A DNA stretch of 64,000 bases from Melitaea cinxia. Taxonomy: Eukaryota > Arthropoda > Insecta > Lepidoptera > Nymphalidae. The DNA lies in assembly GCF_905220565.1 (NCBI RefSeq), contig NC_059406.1, forward strand, positions 12,348,001 through 12,412,000. Reading direction: 5' to 3'. Made by a program: the position numbers and the translations under genes. This document shows, one piece after another, positions 1 to 11,100 of this stretch (position 1 is its first letter; every line of letters begins with the position of its first letter). The notes beneath the pieces are model-generated. The model was not told the DNA's origin. It was given only the letters and a program-made list of their open reading frames with translations, and searched no databases.

Positions 1-95
1 ATTTCCTTTCCAACGAAACAAGAATTATCAAAATCGGTTCATAAACGACGGAGTTATCCCCGAACATACAGTTAAAAATATATATATATAGCCCG
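1..95 (+). repeat. fragment of a dispersed repeat related to N1
   Basis: The first 50 bases resemble the middle of the N1 element (fragment AGAATTATCAAAATCGGT) but the following bases differ, so this is a related or diverged family cut by the window edge. No coding content. Confidence 0.35.
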
Positions 96-176
96 CCATT
101 TGGCCTTATACCTTGACAGAGGGGAACGCCTGTACATGGCTACTCCCCTCCGTGTTGCTCTTTGCAAAAAAATAAT

Positions 177-930
177 AAGACAAAGTAGTGATGCACATTA
201 AAAAATACATCGATGTTTTTTTTTCGATTCAATGCATCGGATAATGGCATCGATGTTATATCGATATATTAAAAAATACATCGATATTTTTCATACATCG
301 ACTGTTTTTCTATAAGTTAGATATTTATGTGGTTTATATATAAAAAACACACATCTATTAAAAAAGTTTTATTACATACGTTTACATTTTAAATTCTGAC
401 AATTTAGAAGAGAAAAAATCGATGAAATAGTTAGATCTTTAAATATCCCAGTACTTCTTAGCAATACTTTGTAAAAACGAAAGTTTGCCCTTCAATCTAT
501 TTCTTTGTTGAGTCATCACTAGCGCCGCTTGTGAAAACAGTCTTTCAGATGGGACCGATGTGCCTACCATTGTTAGATAGGCGATTTTATGTAATATTGT
601 AAACCATATTTTATCTTTCCAAATTTTCAGTGGATTATCATAAAGTCTTCCAACAGAAGTTGTCAGATAAACTAAATACCGTGTGATTGCTAATGAATGA
701 ATTAAGTAACGAAATACCGTTAGAGTGCTAATTAATGAATTAAGTAATAAAAGAGACAAAAATAGTTACCCATTAACCATTAACCGTAGAGAGACAATCC
801 ATCTATAAAAGAATGATTTTTGCAGGTTTGTTTGCCTCTTCAATGCATCAAATAAAAAAACATCGATGTACAGATTCGATGCATCGTTACTATTCATCGA
901 GTGTTTTTAATACATCGCTGTATATCGTCC
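177..930 (-). mobile_element. hAT-type DNA transposon relic with CATCGATG subterminal repeats
   Basis: Clusters of the palindromic motif CATCGATG and variants (ATGCATCG, ACATCGAT) lie at about 195-305 and 845-920 and flank the transposase tail at 442-759. Subterminal palindromes around a hAT transposase are usual for the superfamily. No clean terminal inverted repeat or 8-bp target duplication was found, so the ends are approximate. Confidence 0.6.
439..759 (-). pseudogene. hAT transposase C-terminal fragment (dimerisation region)
   Basis: The minus-strand reading of about 100 codons ends in a typical hAT C-terminal dimerisation region: a WKD/ILHKIAYL helix, then TSVPSERLFS and QRNRLKGK motifs, then stop. 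Intact hAT transposases run to about 600 residues, so the N-terminal zinc finger and catalytic part are missing. The first 30 or so codons are low-complexity and probably not native coding sequence. It lies between the CATCGATG repeat clusters and is a dead remnant. Confidence 0.75.
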
Positions 931-1155
931 ATTCCTAAGAAAAAGACTGACTTATCTCTAGAAATGCATTTATTTTTGTTATTGTCTGTAACAATTACTA
1001 AACATGTTCTCTTAATCATTATTTGTATTAATTTTTTTTAATCTGTTAACTTTATTTAAATGATATCATTTGATTAAGCGATTATATACTATATTTCACG
1101 TAATGTACTCATACAATAAAACACTGAAACGCAACAATAAGCAAAATAGTTAGAC

Positions 1156-1430
1156 TAACCCGTTGGCGCAGTTTGTAGTGACCCTACTTTCTGCTCCGAG
1201 GGTTGTGGGTTCGATTCCCACCCCGAGTCTGGGTGTAATATAAATATTTATTTATATATTTATATATGTATTATTTATAAGTATGTTTATCGAAAAAAAA
1301 ATATGTAGCTATATACCAGTCGGCTGTTACCTATAACACAAGCATTAAGTTGCTTACTTTAGTAACAGACGACCGTGTGTGTATTGTGTAGATATTTATT
1401 TATTATTTATTATTATTTATCTTTATATTC
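1156..1430 (+). mobile_element. SINE-C, tRNA-headed SINE
   Basis: A tRNA-derived head with a B-box-like GGTTCGATTCCCA near 1211 is followed by an AT-rich body containing CCAGTCGGCTGTTACC (about 1317) and ACAGACGACCGTGTGTG. The tail is TTTA/TTAT repeats. Another tRNA-derived head of similar type is at about 47985. It abuts a broken LINE on its right. Confidence 0.75.
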
Positions 1431-1464
1431 CATTGTCATTATCACTTCACTTAATATATAACAA

Positions 1465-2262
1465 ATCTTTATGCACTGATGTTTATCCTGAGGTATGGAA
1501 TATATTAACAAGAATAGTTTCTGTTTATAAGAATGGCGATCGTGAGTCTAACCAACTACAGGCCTATATCAATACTCTCGACACTATCGAAAGACTTCGA
1601 ATCTTTGCTACACCCAATTTTGTCACGCCACGTTCACCATATGCTCTCTCAGAATCTCAACACGGATTTATTGACTGTGATCTACCATAACAAATTTAGC
1701 TAATTTCATGAACTTAATTACAACATCTATAGATGCGTGTAGACAAATCGATCCAGTTAACACAGATTTCTCAAAAGCATTTGACAGGGTAAACCACAAA
1801 CTGCTGGTGGCAAAAGTCGCAACTTTTTGTCTTAGATCTCTTCATATTAAGCCAACAGACGCTCATACTTAGTTACCAAAGGTCACAATTCTCTGTTTTA
1901 TCAAGCTGTGTCTGGTGTTCCTAAAGGATCAATTTTATGACCATTACTATTTAATATTTTCATTAACGACATTACCAATTGCACCAAGAATTCCAAATGT
2001 TTAATTTATGCTGACGATTTAAAGCTTGCTAAAGTAATTACCAATAAGCATGACGTAAAATTTTACAAGAAGCTATCAATAGAGTTTTCGAATGGTGTAA
2101 GTTAAATGGAATGAAGCTTAACATTTCAAAATGTTCATATATTACCTTCACGCGTAAACGATTTTTTGTTGAGGGAAAATATGTTATTGGTACGCACCAA
2201 TTACAGGAATTGGAGTGCGTTCGCGATTTAGGTATCACTATTGATGCTAAGTTACGTTATAA
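1465..2262 (+). pseudogene. degenerate non-LTR (Jockey/CR1-like) reverse transcriptase
   Basis: Reverse-transcriptase blocks appear in order but in shifted frames: a VYKNGDRES block (about 1530), NYRPISILSTLSK in a different frame (about 1555), SKAFDRVNHKLL (about 1770), GVPKGSIL then a stop then PLLFNIFIND (about 1910-1970), and YADDLKLAK (about 2010). It continues to RDLGITIDAKL (about 2225). Several frameshifts and stops show it is dead. Its C-terminal part continues at 2566 after an inserted tRNA-like element. Confidence 0.75.
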
Positions 2263-2267
2263 TGTAG

Positions 2268-2530
2268 TGATTCGTCTATAGTAGATTTTCATTGTAATAT
2301 GGAACTTTGAATAGTTACGGGTTTCTGTAAAGAACTCACTATAGACGGCGCCACGGTTCGCTTAAACCGAATATAAAAATCATCATAAAAAAATTTCGAT
2401 CTAGCGGGTACATCGTTCCATAATTAATTAAGCTTAATTGGCTAGAGCGCTGACACGGTTAGTCGGAGACGCGGGTTCGATCCCCGCTGGAGCGGTCAAT
2501 TTATGATATGATATTCAAAAAAGTTTTGGT
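2268..2530 (+). mobile_element. tRNA-Thr-like short element inserted in a LINE
   Basis: This is a single copy of the unit that makes up the foldback at 16096-16898: a leader with GAATAGTTACGGGTTTCTG and CTATAGACGGCGCCACGG, then a tRNA-like cloverleaf at 2414-2495, then TCAATTTATGATATGATATTC. The cloverleaf keeps the acceptor, anticodon and T arms, but about 9 extra bases (ATTAATTAA) sit at the D arm. It separates two coding parts of one broken LINE, so it inserted after that LINE. Confidence 0.65.
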
Positions 2531-2565
2531 TAAACTCACTCTCAAACCGGCGCAAGCTACTTGTT

Positions 2566-2874
2566 ATGGTTTTCTTAGACAAACTAGTGAATGGAACTGT
2601 GGATAGTTCAGAACTCCTAAGCAAAATTTCAATTAACGTTCCCTCTCGCATACCACGATATCCCATTTCACAATTTGCTTATAAAACCCAGAGAACAAAC
2701 CTCGGTTATTGTTCCCTCATCCCGAGACTGAGTAGGATCTACAGAGAATTCACAGTTAAAAACGAGTCATTAGACATCTTAGCAGATAACCTAGCTGTAT
2801 TTAAGAAGAAACTATTAAAGGCAATTGATTCCTCAAACCACAAGCTATGTAACACTAATACTAATTTATATTAA
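2566..2874 (+). pseudogene. non-LTR retrotransposon C-terminal fragment
   Basis: About 100 codons resemble the conserved end of Jockey/CR1/L2-type ORF2 proteins (a FLDKLVNG helix, then VPSR, QRTNLGYCSLIPRLSRIY, and a FKKKLLKAI tail). It follows the reverse-transcriptase remnant at 1465-2262 on the same strand and is probably the end of the same element, split by the tRNA-like insertion. Confidence 0.65.
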
Positions 2875-3082
2875 TTTATAATAGTGATAGTTATGTATTT
2901 AGTTCTTTATTATATACTAGCTATGATACCCGGCTTCGCTCAGGAGTTGATATGAGATTACGTGGTAGTTGAAATAAAAAAATAAACTATGACGTAAAAA
3001 GTAAAAAAAAAATATTGAAAGCATTTTCTCATTATTTATACTAGTTAATTAGAAACAACATTTTTCATTTTATTGTCCAGGG

Positions 3083-3086
3083 TATA

Positions 3087-3127
<41 letters not shown>
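3083..3127. repeat. (TA)n microsatellite
   Basis: An almost pure TA run of about 45 bases lies between LINE and Helitron remnants. Confidence 0.9.
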
Positions 3128-3130
<3 letters not shown>

Positions 3131-3260
3131 CATATATAAATTTTTAGAATTCCTACTCTTGAGCAAGCTAGAATGAGCACCCTGAGAAACGGAAAAAGCG
3201 AAGAAAGAAAAGTATTGAAGAATCCTGAAATTTAAAAAATTAATCTAACAAAGGATATAT

Positions 3261-3449
3261 GAACTTATTTCTGGAAAGAACAAAGGACACACAGTATTTA
3301 TACCATTTCAATTTAAAAGATTGCAGTTTCCAATTAAATCAGCCTTTAGTTTTACAATTAACAAAGCGCAAGGGCAACCTTTAAAATATTGTGGCATCAA
3401 CCTCAAAGAATCCTGCTTCTCTTACGGTCAGCTATATGTAGCTTGCTCG
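3261..3449 (+). pseudogene. Helitron-type PIF1-like helicase fragment
   Basis: A 63-codon open stretch reads with PIF1-family helicase motifs typical of Helitron Rep/Hel proteins: FIPFQFKRLQFPIK, then AFSFTINKAQGQ (motif V region), then FSYGQLYVACS (motif VI region). It is cut on the right by a minus-strand SINE-A. No Rep domain is near, so it is a relic. Confidence 0.75.
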
Positions 3450-3690
3450 CTTCAGCCTGCAATATCCCACTACTGGGCATAGGCCTCTTTCCCCATGTAG
3501 GAGAAGGATCAGAGCTTAATCCACCACGCTGCTCCAATGCGGGTTGGCGGATATATACCCTACTATGAGTAACGATCGCTATCAGGTGTACATGATAACA
3601 ACCGGGACCGACGGTTGACGGCGGATAAGGACTGCACAAACACCCAGACCACGGCAAACACCTGTATGGCCAATACAAATGTTTGTCACT
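3450..3690 (-). mobile_element. SINE-A, 5'-truncated
   Basis: Minus-strand copy of SINE-A from the 3' tail (CCCAGTAGTGGGATATTGCA) back to the CAAACATTTGTATTGGCCAT segment; the tRNA head is missing. It interrupts the helicase relic to its left. Confidence 0.8.
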
Positions 3691-4001
3691 AATTTGTATA
3701 ACTAAAATTTTGTCGCTTCAACTCGTAAATATAAGTTAGCTACTGCTGTATAAATAAATAAAATTTAATAACTATATTATAGTAACAAATTAATGTAATT
3801 TAAGACTTTATTAAAACTGAAATTTTAAATTTCGCGCCATTACTACACATGCTGCAATTGCTCGCAGCGCAATGGATAATGATGTATTTTTTGTTTAAAT
3901 CTTGTATATTCAAAATCTTTTGAATAGGCAGACGACTTAATTGTCTAAAGCGCATGCTGTAACTACCTTTAAGAGGAATTATATGCATATATTTAATACG
4001 T

Positions 4002-4330
4002 ACTGTGTGGCTACGGTACTAAAGAATATAGCCACCCCCTCTCTTCCCGTGGGTGTCGTAAGAGGCGACTAAGGGATAACACAGTTCTGCTACCACCTTG
4101 CAACTTAAAAAGCCGACCGGTGGCGGGATAACCATCCAACTGCTGGCTTTGAAATACACAGGCCGAAGACGGGCAGCAGCGTCTTCGGTGCGACAAAGCC
4201 AATACTGCGGTCACCAACCTACCTGCCCAGCGTGGTGACTATGGGAAAAACACATGACTTCACATTATTTTTGGCGTAAACTTATGGAGGCCTATGTCCA
4301 GCAGTGGATTGTATAGGCTGTAATGAATAA
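4002..4330 (+). mobile_element. R-family repeat (RTE-tailed SINE-like element)
   Basis: Contains the family hallmarks: TGTGGCTACGGTAC, GGGTGTCGTAAGAGGCGACT, CGGGATAACCATCCAACTGC, GACGGGCAGCAGCGTCTTCG, and the tail GGAGGCCTATGTCCAGCAGTGG. The tail matches the end of the RTE ORF seen at 56131-56280. Confidence 0.85.
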
Positions 4331-5895
4331 ATGAATTTAATACATTGGCATATAACTGATTGTAATTTTTTTTAAACATGTAATTCTGTTGGTGGTTCTT
4401 ACTAAATAAATAAATAAATTGTCAGTCTATAATATGATTTATGTTTTTACATTAAAAGTAAAAAGTCAAGTTCCGCAATTGATAAGCATATTTCTTATTT
4501 CGTGATTGAGTTGTTTTATAGTGTCTTCATCGGGATTCTCTTGACGTATCAGTTGATCTCTCTGGGATATAAGTTCGCCAAGTTTATCAGTTGATGGGTT
4601 CTTGGTGATGTTTCTAAAAAAATATTTACTTTTTTATAAAAATATTTACTTTTTATGAATAAAAAAAAAACGTTAAAACCCTAAATAATGACACCAAAGT
4701 CGCTGAATCTCATGTTGGTCGTTGAGTATAAAAGGCAAGGAGAATCACAGATGATCCACAAATACCCGAAAAAATACATTAATTTAGTTTTTATACAGTG
4801 TCAAATTATTATTTTTTTAAATGATTAATCTTTAATACATAATGAAAAGTAATATCAGTATTAGCACTATCAAAACAGCAAACATCTGACAAAATCATAT
4901 AAAAAATGTACAATAAAATATTTAATAAGCTTGTTAATAATATTGTATGTTTCAAGTTAACAAATAATATTATCTACGTCGTATCATACGTATTAATATA
5001 CACTAGTACATGACTCGTGCTGTTCTGAAAGTTTTTTTTTTATTATTATTATTATTCCTACACGGTTTTTAGTATCTACTTCAAATAGATAGTCTTTATT
5101 TTTATGTTAGATGGTCGTCCTTATCCCTTATATACGGTCGATTCATGGAAGTTTGAAAATATTTGCAAATATCTTAAGTTCGCTAAAAAACAAAATTCAA
5201 TAGTAGAAATGACTTATAGTAATTTCTAGTAATTTTAATTAGCTAGATATATTTTGGTTACAAGATAAATCTATATCTATGTTGACATAATAATCTATTA
5301 TGTTGTTGTTGTATTCGCCTATAATTGTTACTTTTTTTTTTAATTTAAACGTTTTTTATTATTAATCTTTATAGTGTACACTTTCCATTGGTGTTTCAAA
5401 ATAAATAAATAATTATCTAAAATTTACATTGTGAAACTCGTCGAGGGTAAACAACTTACTTTATATGAAGCATATCCATCCGATGTGGACCTAAAACAAT
5501 ATATTTAATTTTATATTAATATTGTATATGTAGGCACAGGGGTTGACATCTTGATTTTATTATTAAAAGATACAAAAGTAATAATGACGTGATATAATCG
5601 TGCACCACCAGCCGACCGACAGCATCAGCACCGATTGACTCGTAAACCAAGAATGCCTGTCGCACTTTAAAGTTTTAGGTAGTAAAGTTTTGGGTATTTT
5701 AGGTAGTTTTTTGTCATATACTTATCCATTTGGAATTCATAAAATACAAATCAAATATTTTATTATTTTATAAAGGTAGTACTTTAGCTATTAAACATAA
5801 ATACGAATACACGTTACGAATACGTGTTTATGTGATGTGCTATATGAAATATACGAGTGTATAATAATAATAAACGCTTCACACTCCTAACTCCA
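4331..5895. other. AT-rich stretch without recognised features
   Basis: No convincing open frame, RNA gene or named repeat was seen. Content is AT-rich with poly-T runs and a short (ATT)n tract near 5040. Confidence 0.5.
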
Positions 5896-5899
5896 ACAA

Positions 5900-6000
5900 G
5901 TACAAACGCCCAGATTACAACAATCAGCTGTATGGGCAATTCAAATTATTGTCATGTGCGGGGATTGAACCCACAAGTGACCGCTGCGGCAACGCGTCAT
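5900..6000 (-). mobile_element. SINE-A head fragment
   Basis: The minus strand shows a tRNA-derived head (B-box-like GGGTTCAATCCCCGCACATG) and part of the following CCATACAG segment. It is diverged and truncated. Confidence 0.6.
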
Positions 6001-6487
6001 CAAATTATATGTATGATCATGTATAAATAATGAATGCTAGGTCTATCTATGATAATATTTATGTATAATATAGGTCGTGGCATATAAGTTGACCGAAAAA
6101 TATCCGTCATTTGCGCAGGTACTATTGTAAACAAAAGTGCTAATTCAAAATGTATTATAAAATATATTCTAGTATAAGTTTATCAGCAAATGAATAATTG
6201 TATCTTGTAATAATAATTAAAGAAACTCTCAGTTATATTATTTTCTTTTGAATAATATGTACAGACATCAGATATGATTCTTCTCTCTTGTCTCTTTAAC
6301 GTCGGCTGAGGTCGAGGCATTATTTAGACACAAAAGTAAAGCGGTTAATAAAATGGTGTAAGAAGTCAAAAGTTTCGTCCACGGACGTACGACTAGTACG
6401 TACGACTAGTACAGATTGTACTGCGGCGCCGCGCTCCCATCGAGACCCGGAACCTGTCACTGCGCACTCCATACTTTTGTTCTACTT

Positions 6488-6842
6488 AGACGCCCATTGG
6501 CGCAGCGGTTACAGTCATGGATTGTATCCGTTGCGCTGGCGGTTGCGGGTTCGATCCCCGCACGTGAAAAACATTTGTATTGGCCATACAGGTGTTTGCC
6601 GCGGTCTGGATGTTTGTGCAGTCCTTGTGGATCTCCCCACCTCTCCCCACCGTGCCTCAGAGGGCACGTTAAGCCGTCGGTCCCGATTGCTATCATGTAT
6701 ACCTGATAGCGATCGTTACTCATAGTAGAAATATATCCGTCAACCCGCATTGGAGCAGCATGGCGGATTAAGCTCTGATCCTTCTCCTGCATGGAGAAAG
6801 AGGCCTATGCCCAGCAGTGGGATATTACAGACTGAAGCGAGG
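6488..6842 (+). mobile_element. SINE-A, full-length
   Basis: The tRNA-derived head begins at CCATTGGCGCAGCGGTTACA and carries an A-box and the B-box GGTTCGATCCC. The body runs through GTGTTTGCCGCGGTCTGG, CTGATAGCGATCGTTACTCA and CCCGCATTGGAGCAGC to the tail CCCAGCAGTGGGATATTACA. Two other near-complete copies are at 22316 and 53535. Open frames across it on both strands are by-products. Confidence 0.85.
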
Positions 6843-7027
6843 CGCCGCATATTCGACACTTACTGATAATTGAGTTTGAATCTAGGGCAGGGCTATTCGC
6901 CAATATGTCGACGTAATAATTTTCTTTCAGCTTATTTATATCAAGATCACTTTTATTACTTTCTTCTTTTTCATCAATAATAGGATCCAAACTGAAATGA
7001 AAAAGAATTGGAAATGAATACAATATC

Positions 7028-7260
7028 ACTAAAATCAAAATCAAAATCAAAAATAGCTTTATTCAAATAGGCTCCAAGAGCACTTTCGAATCGTCATTTT
7101 ACACATTAAAACTTCGTCACCCATCCAAGTAATGACCCCGCACACGACGTTACTTAACTTGGAGGATCGGATGTGTGGGCCGCGACTCAGGTGGGAATCG
7201 AACCCACAAGCCCCAGAGCAGAAAACAGGGTAATTACAACCGCACCAACGGACTGGTTAA
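7028..7260 (-). mobile_element. chimeric tRNA-5S rRNA SINE
   Basis: Read on the minus strand: a tRNA-derived head (about 7256-7176, with GGGTTCGATTCCCACC), then a segment at 7170-7116 that matches the interior of 5S rRNA (GATCCTCCAAGTTAAGTAAC, then ACTTGGATGGGTGACG), then a tail with GCCTATTTGAATAAAG and TTTTGA repeats. The 5S-like part covers the 5S internal control region. The true 5S genes at 55847, 56763 and 58726 allow direct comparison. Confidence 0.75.
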
Positions 7261-7307
7261 ATTGTTCATTGTAAGGTAACCATTTACAAACATTCCTGAC
7301 CTTATTA

Positions 7308-7580
7308 ACTGAGGTAGGGCACAGCAGGAATTTCCTGCTCAAAATATGGAGCAGCCCGACTGGGGTAGTACCTCGACCTTACAAAAGACCACAGCTAAGT
7401 AATACTTTTTTCAAATAGTTTTGTGTTCCTGTTGGTGAGTAAGGTGACCAGAGCTCCTGGGGGGATTGGGGATTGGGTCGGCAACGCGCTTTCGACGCTT
7501 CTGGTATTGGAGGCGGCTATAAGCTACAGTAATCTCTTACCATCAAGTGAGCAGTACGTTTGTTTGTCGACCTAGTAATA
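7308..7580 (+). mobile_element. SINE-B copy
   Basis: Shows the SINE-B order: GAGGTAGGGCACAGCAGG, GGAGCAGCCCGACTGGGGTA, GGTGACCAGAGCTCCTGG, TCGGCAACGCGC, then a CGTTTGTTTGTCGACCTAGT end. A second partial end is at 7648-7722. Whether this is a true SINE or the 3' end of a LINE cannot be decided here. Confidence 0.8.
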
Positions 7581-7884
7581 TATATAAAAAAAAAAACTTC
7601 GATAGCCTATTACGGTGGTATTTGGAAACGAGTTATGTCAAAACGTTAGTCTGTAAGGTCGGCAACGCGCTTGCGATGCTACGGTAACCGCTTACCACGA
7701 GCAGCACTTTTGTTTGTCACTGTTTAAAAATTCAAGTATGTTGGTAACACTTGTTCCATTATCTGTATACACTCAAATCAGTCAGTCAATAGTTATTCAT
7801 TGCTATACAGTTTATAAAATAGTAATATTGTAATTTCTTTTCACACAATAATTTTGATTGCCGAGTTTTAAAGACGTATTTCTT

Positions 7885-8154
7885 TTAACGTTTTATCTTT
7901 CTCGTTTTATTTTTCTTTTGAGGTTTATCTTTTCTCCCGCGATTCATATTAAAACGGTGACTATACCACCAGGTAGAAAGTTTTGATATCCACCTGTCAT
8001 CTCCCAGCTGTCTCCTCTCCCTTCGTAGTTGGTCCAGCATCTGTCTACGAGTACCCAGCTTCACGAGATGTAGCTCTCTTACAGCTCGGCCCCACTGTTC
8101 CTTGAAAAACGCTTTGGACTGCACTGCGCTGTCTAATTTCTCTTCTAAACACCG
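7885..8154 (-). CDS. Cep120: Cep120 exon 17 (last)
   Basis: 270 bases with the stop at 7887-7885. Encodes EEKLDSAVQSKAFFKEQWGR and a lysine/arginine-rich end. It matches the human [20 protein letters not shown] block, but stops soon after, without the long human C-terminus. Confidence 0.85.
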   Translation of the reverse strand, partial: RCLEEKLDSAVQSKAFFKEQWGRAVRELHLVKLGTRRQMLDQLRRERRQLGDDRWISKLSTWWYSHRFNMNRGRKDKPQKKNKTRKIKR

Positions 8155-11100
8155 CTGAAATTAAAAAACAAAAGAATATAAATGTCGGCTACGGTCATTA
8201 ATTCAGAACGAAAATGGAAGTTTGCGCGGACGGAGGAGTATGAAATTTCGCACACTTATGGTGTATATAGAGAAGGAGTGCAGAATGCTATTATTTTCTT
8301 AAAATTATGCACAAAAATACATTCAATCAATAAAAAAATATTACAGACACTACCATGTATTTGACACACACGCACATATTAACTCTTTTTTTTTTATTAC
8401 TATAGAAGTTATATAGCCTTTGACAACAGGACCTTAATAATGTTTAAACTTATAATTTAAATTAATTATGGTCGCATTTCCAGAAAATCAGTTTATTTAA
8501 TACTTTGTTGCACACTTTTGTAAATGAAAAAATCACAATACTTAAAATTAATAAAGAATAAAATTTGGTTACTACTGATAGTGATTTGCGGACAACCTCT
8601 CTCTATCGAGGAAATATTGAGAGTACTATTATAGTGTATAAACAATAGAGACGGGCAAAACTACGCGAGGTGTCGAGGTGTGAGGCTGTGTGTAATAAGA
8701 TAAAAAAAAACTTACGAGTTCCTGTATGAGACTTGCAGTTTGATCTTTCGTGAGACCTGAATATTTATTCTCAGCATTTTTCTCAAAGTTCTTCATGTTA
8801 TTCTAAAAATAAAAATAAATTATAAAAAACCTAAATTCAAAAACATGATGATTTTACATTGTTTACTATTACAATTGTTTTCTTTTTCAACCTTCCCATA
8901 TTTACATCTGAATTTCTTCTGTGCCTGTATTCGTCACTAAACTCCTCTTAATCGGCACTTACGATACTTCTGGTGTTGCAGGCGTCTACAGTCTGCGGTA
9001 ACCGTTTACTATCAGGTACATGGTCATACGCTTGTTTGCCGACCTAGTCGTATAAATATTGATAACAAAAGAAATGTTGGTGGCCTTACTTTTATGACTT
9101 CGTTCTGTTTCTCCAGCAACTGGACCCTCGTCTGCAGCTCCTCAATAGCCATGTCCTTCATCTTGAGCTGGTGGTTCATATCGTCTTCCATTTTCTGAGA
9201 CGCCTCCCTCAGTTCTTGATACTTAGAGGTGTAGTGTGATTCTAGTGCCTTCTTGGCGTCTAGTAGCTGAGAATAAAATAAAAATTGTTTTATATTGTTA
9301 TGGTTAATTTTAATAAAAATATTTTTAAAGTTATTATTTTATTTTGATTTATTTACTGTTATTAAGGTGGCTTAATCGAGATTTAAGTGTGTATAATGTT
9401 TATTGATTACTCACGTCTGTTTAGCAGCAGTTAAAAATAAATGTTGGATTATTATCTAGAGACTTTTTGGCAAAAACAATTTTTTTGAAAATAAATTATT
9501 ATGACTATGAGACAAAGGCCCGCTGCCTATCAATATTCTTTCGTTGTATATAGTGATCACGTTCATACTAGAATTTCTCACGTATTGTTTTACGGTCTGT
9601 ATTAAAAATGTTTATGAAAAGGAAACATACAATTTTATATATACGGTGTGGTTACGGCATTAAAGCATATAGCCACCTCTATCTTTCCGTGGGTGTCATA
9701 AGAGGCGACTAAGGGATAAAACAGTTCCGCTACCACCTCGGAACTTAAAAGCGACCGGTGGCGGGATAACCTTCCAACTGCTGGCTTTTAAATGCACAGA
9801 CCGAAGACGGGCAGCAGCGTCTTCGGTGCGACAAAGCCAGCTCTGCGGTCACCAATCCGCTTGCCCAGCATGGTAACTATGGGCAACACACCATTTTTAG
9901 CGCGAACTTGTGAAGGCAAAGCAGTGGACTGTGACAGGCTGAAGTGATGATGTGAATTATATTAAAACTAATTACAACAATGAAATCAGTAAACCCTAAT
10001 CTCCTACTTTAAATAATACAACAGACACCTTTCTCTCTCTCTCCGTATTCCGGTATCCCCTCAACCTGAAGTCCTCGGTGGCTCGACTCAGATCTTCCGC
10101 TAAATTCCTACACTGTTCAATACCCTTGCTCAGTTTATATTCTAATTCGTTTTTCCGCTTCGACCACTCGTTGGCTAGGAGTTCGAGATGGTACTCCTCT
10201 TTGCGTTTTAACTGAAAATTACGAATTATATATAAATTTATCTCATCAATATACAATTATGATATCAATTATATTACGCTAATGAAATGTAAACAACAAT
10301 ATTTAGTTATCTGTTATATATTATGGTACAAGCTATAGTTATAGTCTATCCGCGTTAAGAAAATAGTGACTCATCGCTGTCACTTAGCTTTGGCATGACC
10401 CTTGAGCAAATAAATGGCAGTAGTGTAGAACAACAGACCGAAGGACCTTCTTCAGCTTTTCAATTTGAACACATCCTAATTGGCCTAGGGACGTCTTATT
10501 GTTAACTACTGTATAGTGGTAAGTCACACTTTTTTTCATGCAAATATACTACTAGCACTTTATGATAAGTAAAAAATATAAAAATAAAATTTTATATATT
10601 AATGTCTAGATTTCAAAGATCTCACACACATACAGTTACTGTACTATATGCTATGAAATTGACATAATTATGCTAGCTATCCGCCTTCATTCATCAATTC
10701 GTCTTCAATCACACCGTCAATTGGCAAATACTGTATAAAGTTGATTCGGTAGTTTTCGGTTTTACCACTTTTAGATAGGCAAAGCACTGTTTAATAACAT
10801 GTGATGTTTGGGTGACAAGTACCTGTAATTTAAACAGTTCCTGCTGCCTTTCCTTCCAGTCCTCTAGTTCTTCCACATACTTCTTTATAATAACATCTCG
10901 CTCGGCCGGGGACAGGACGCTTTTAAAATCATCTATGAAATATTTACAAAAATTAAACAAATAAAAATAATAAAAAATAAAGTTATAGATCGAAATCTAG
11001 TGATTCGACTGGGGAAGGCCCTTAACTCTTTTTTTTTGACGCTGGGAAATGCTTTTAAACACTGAATCTACCATTAAAAGCGACGTGAGTGTGGGATCCC

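Noticed and set aside
6457..6792. 111-codon minus-strand frame
   Set aside because: It is wholly within SINE-A; similar frames occur in other SINE-A copies.
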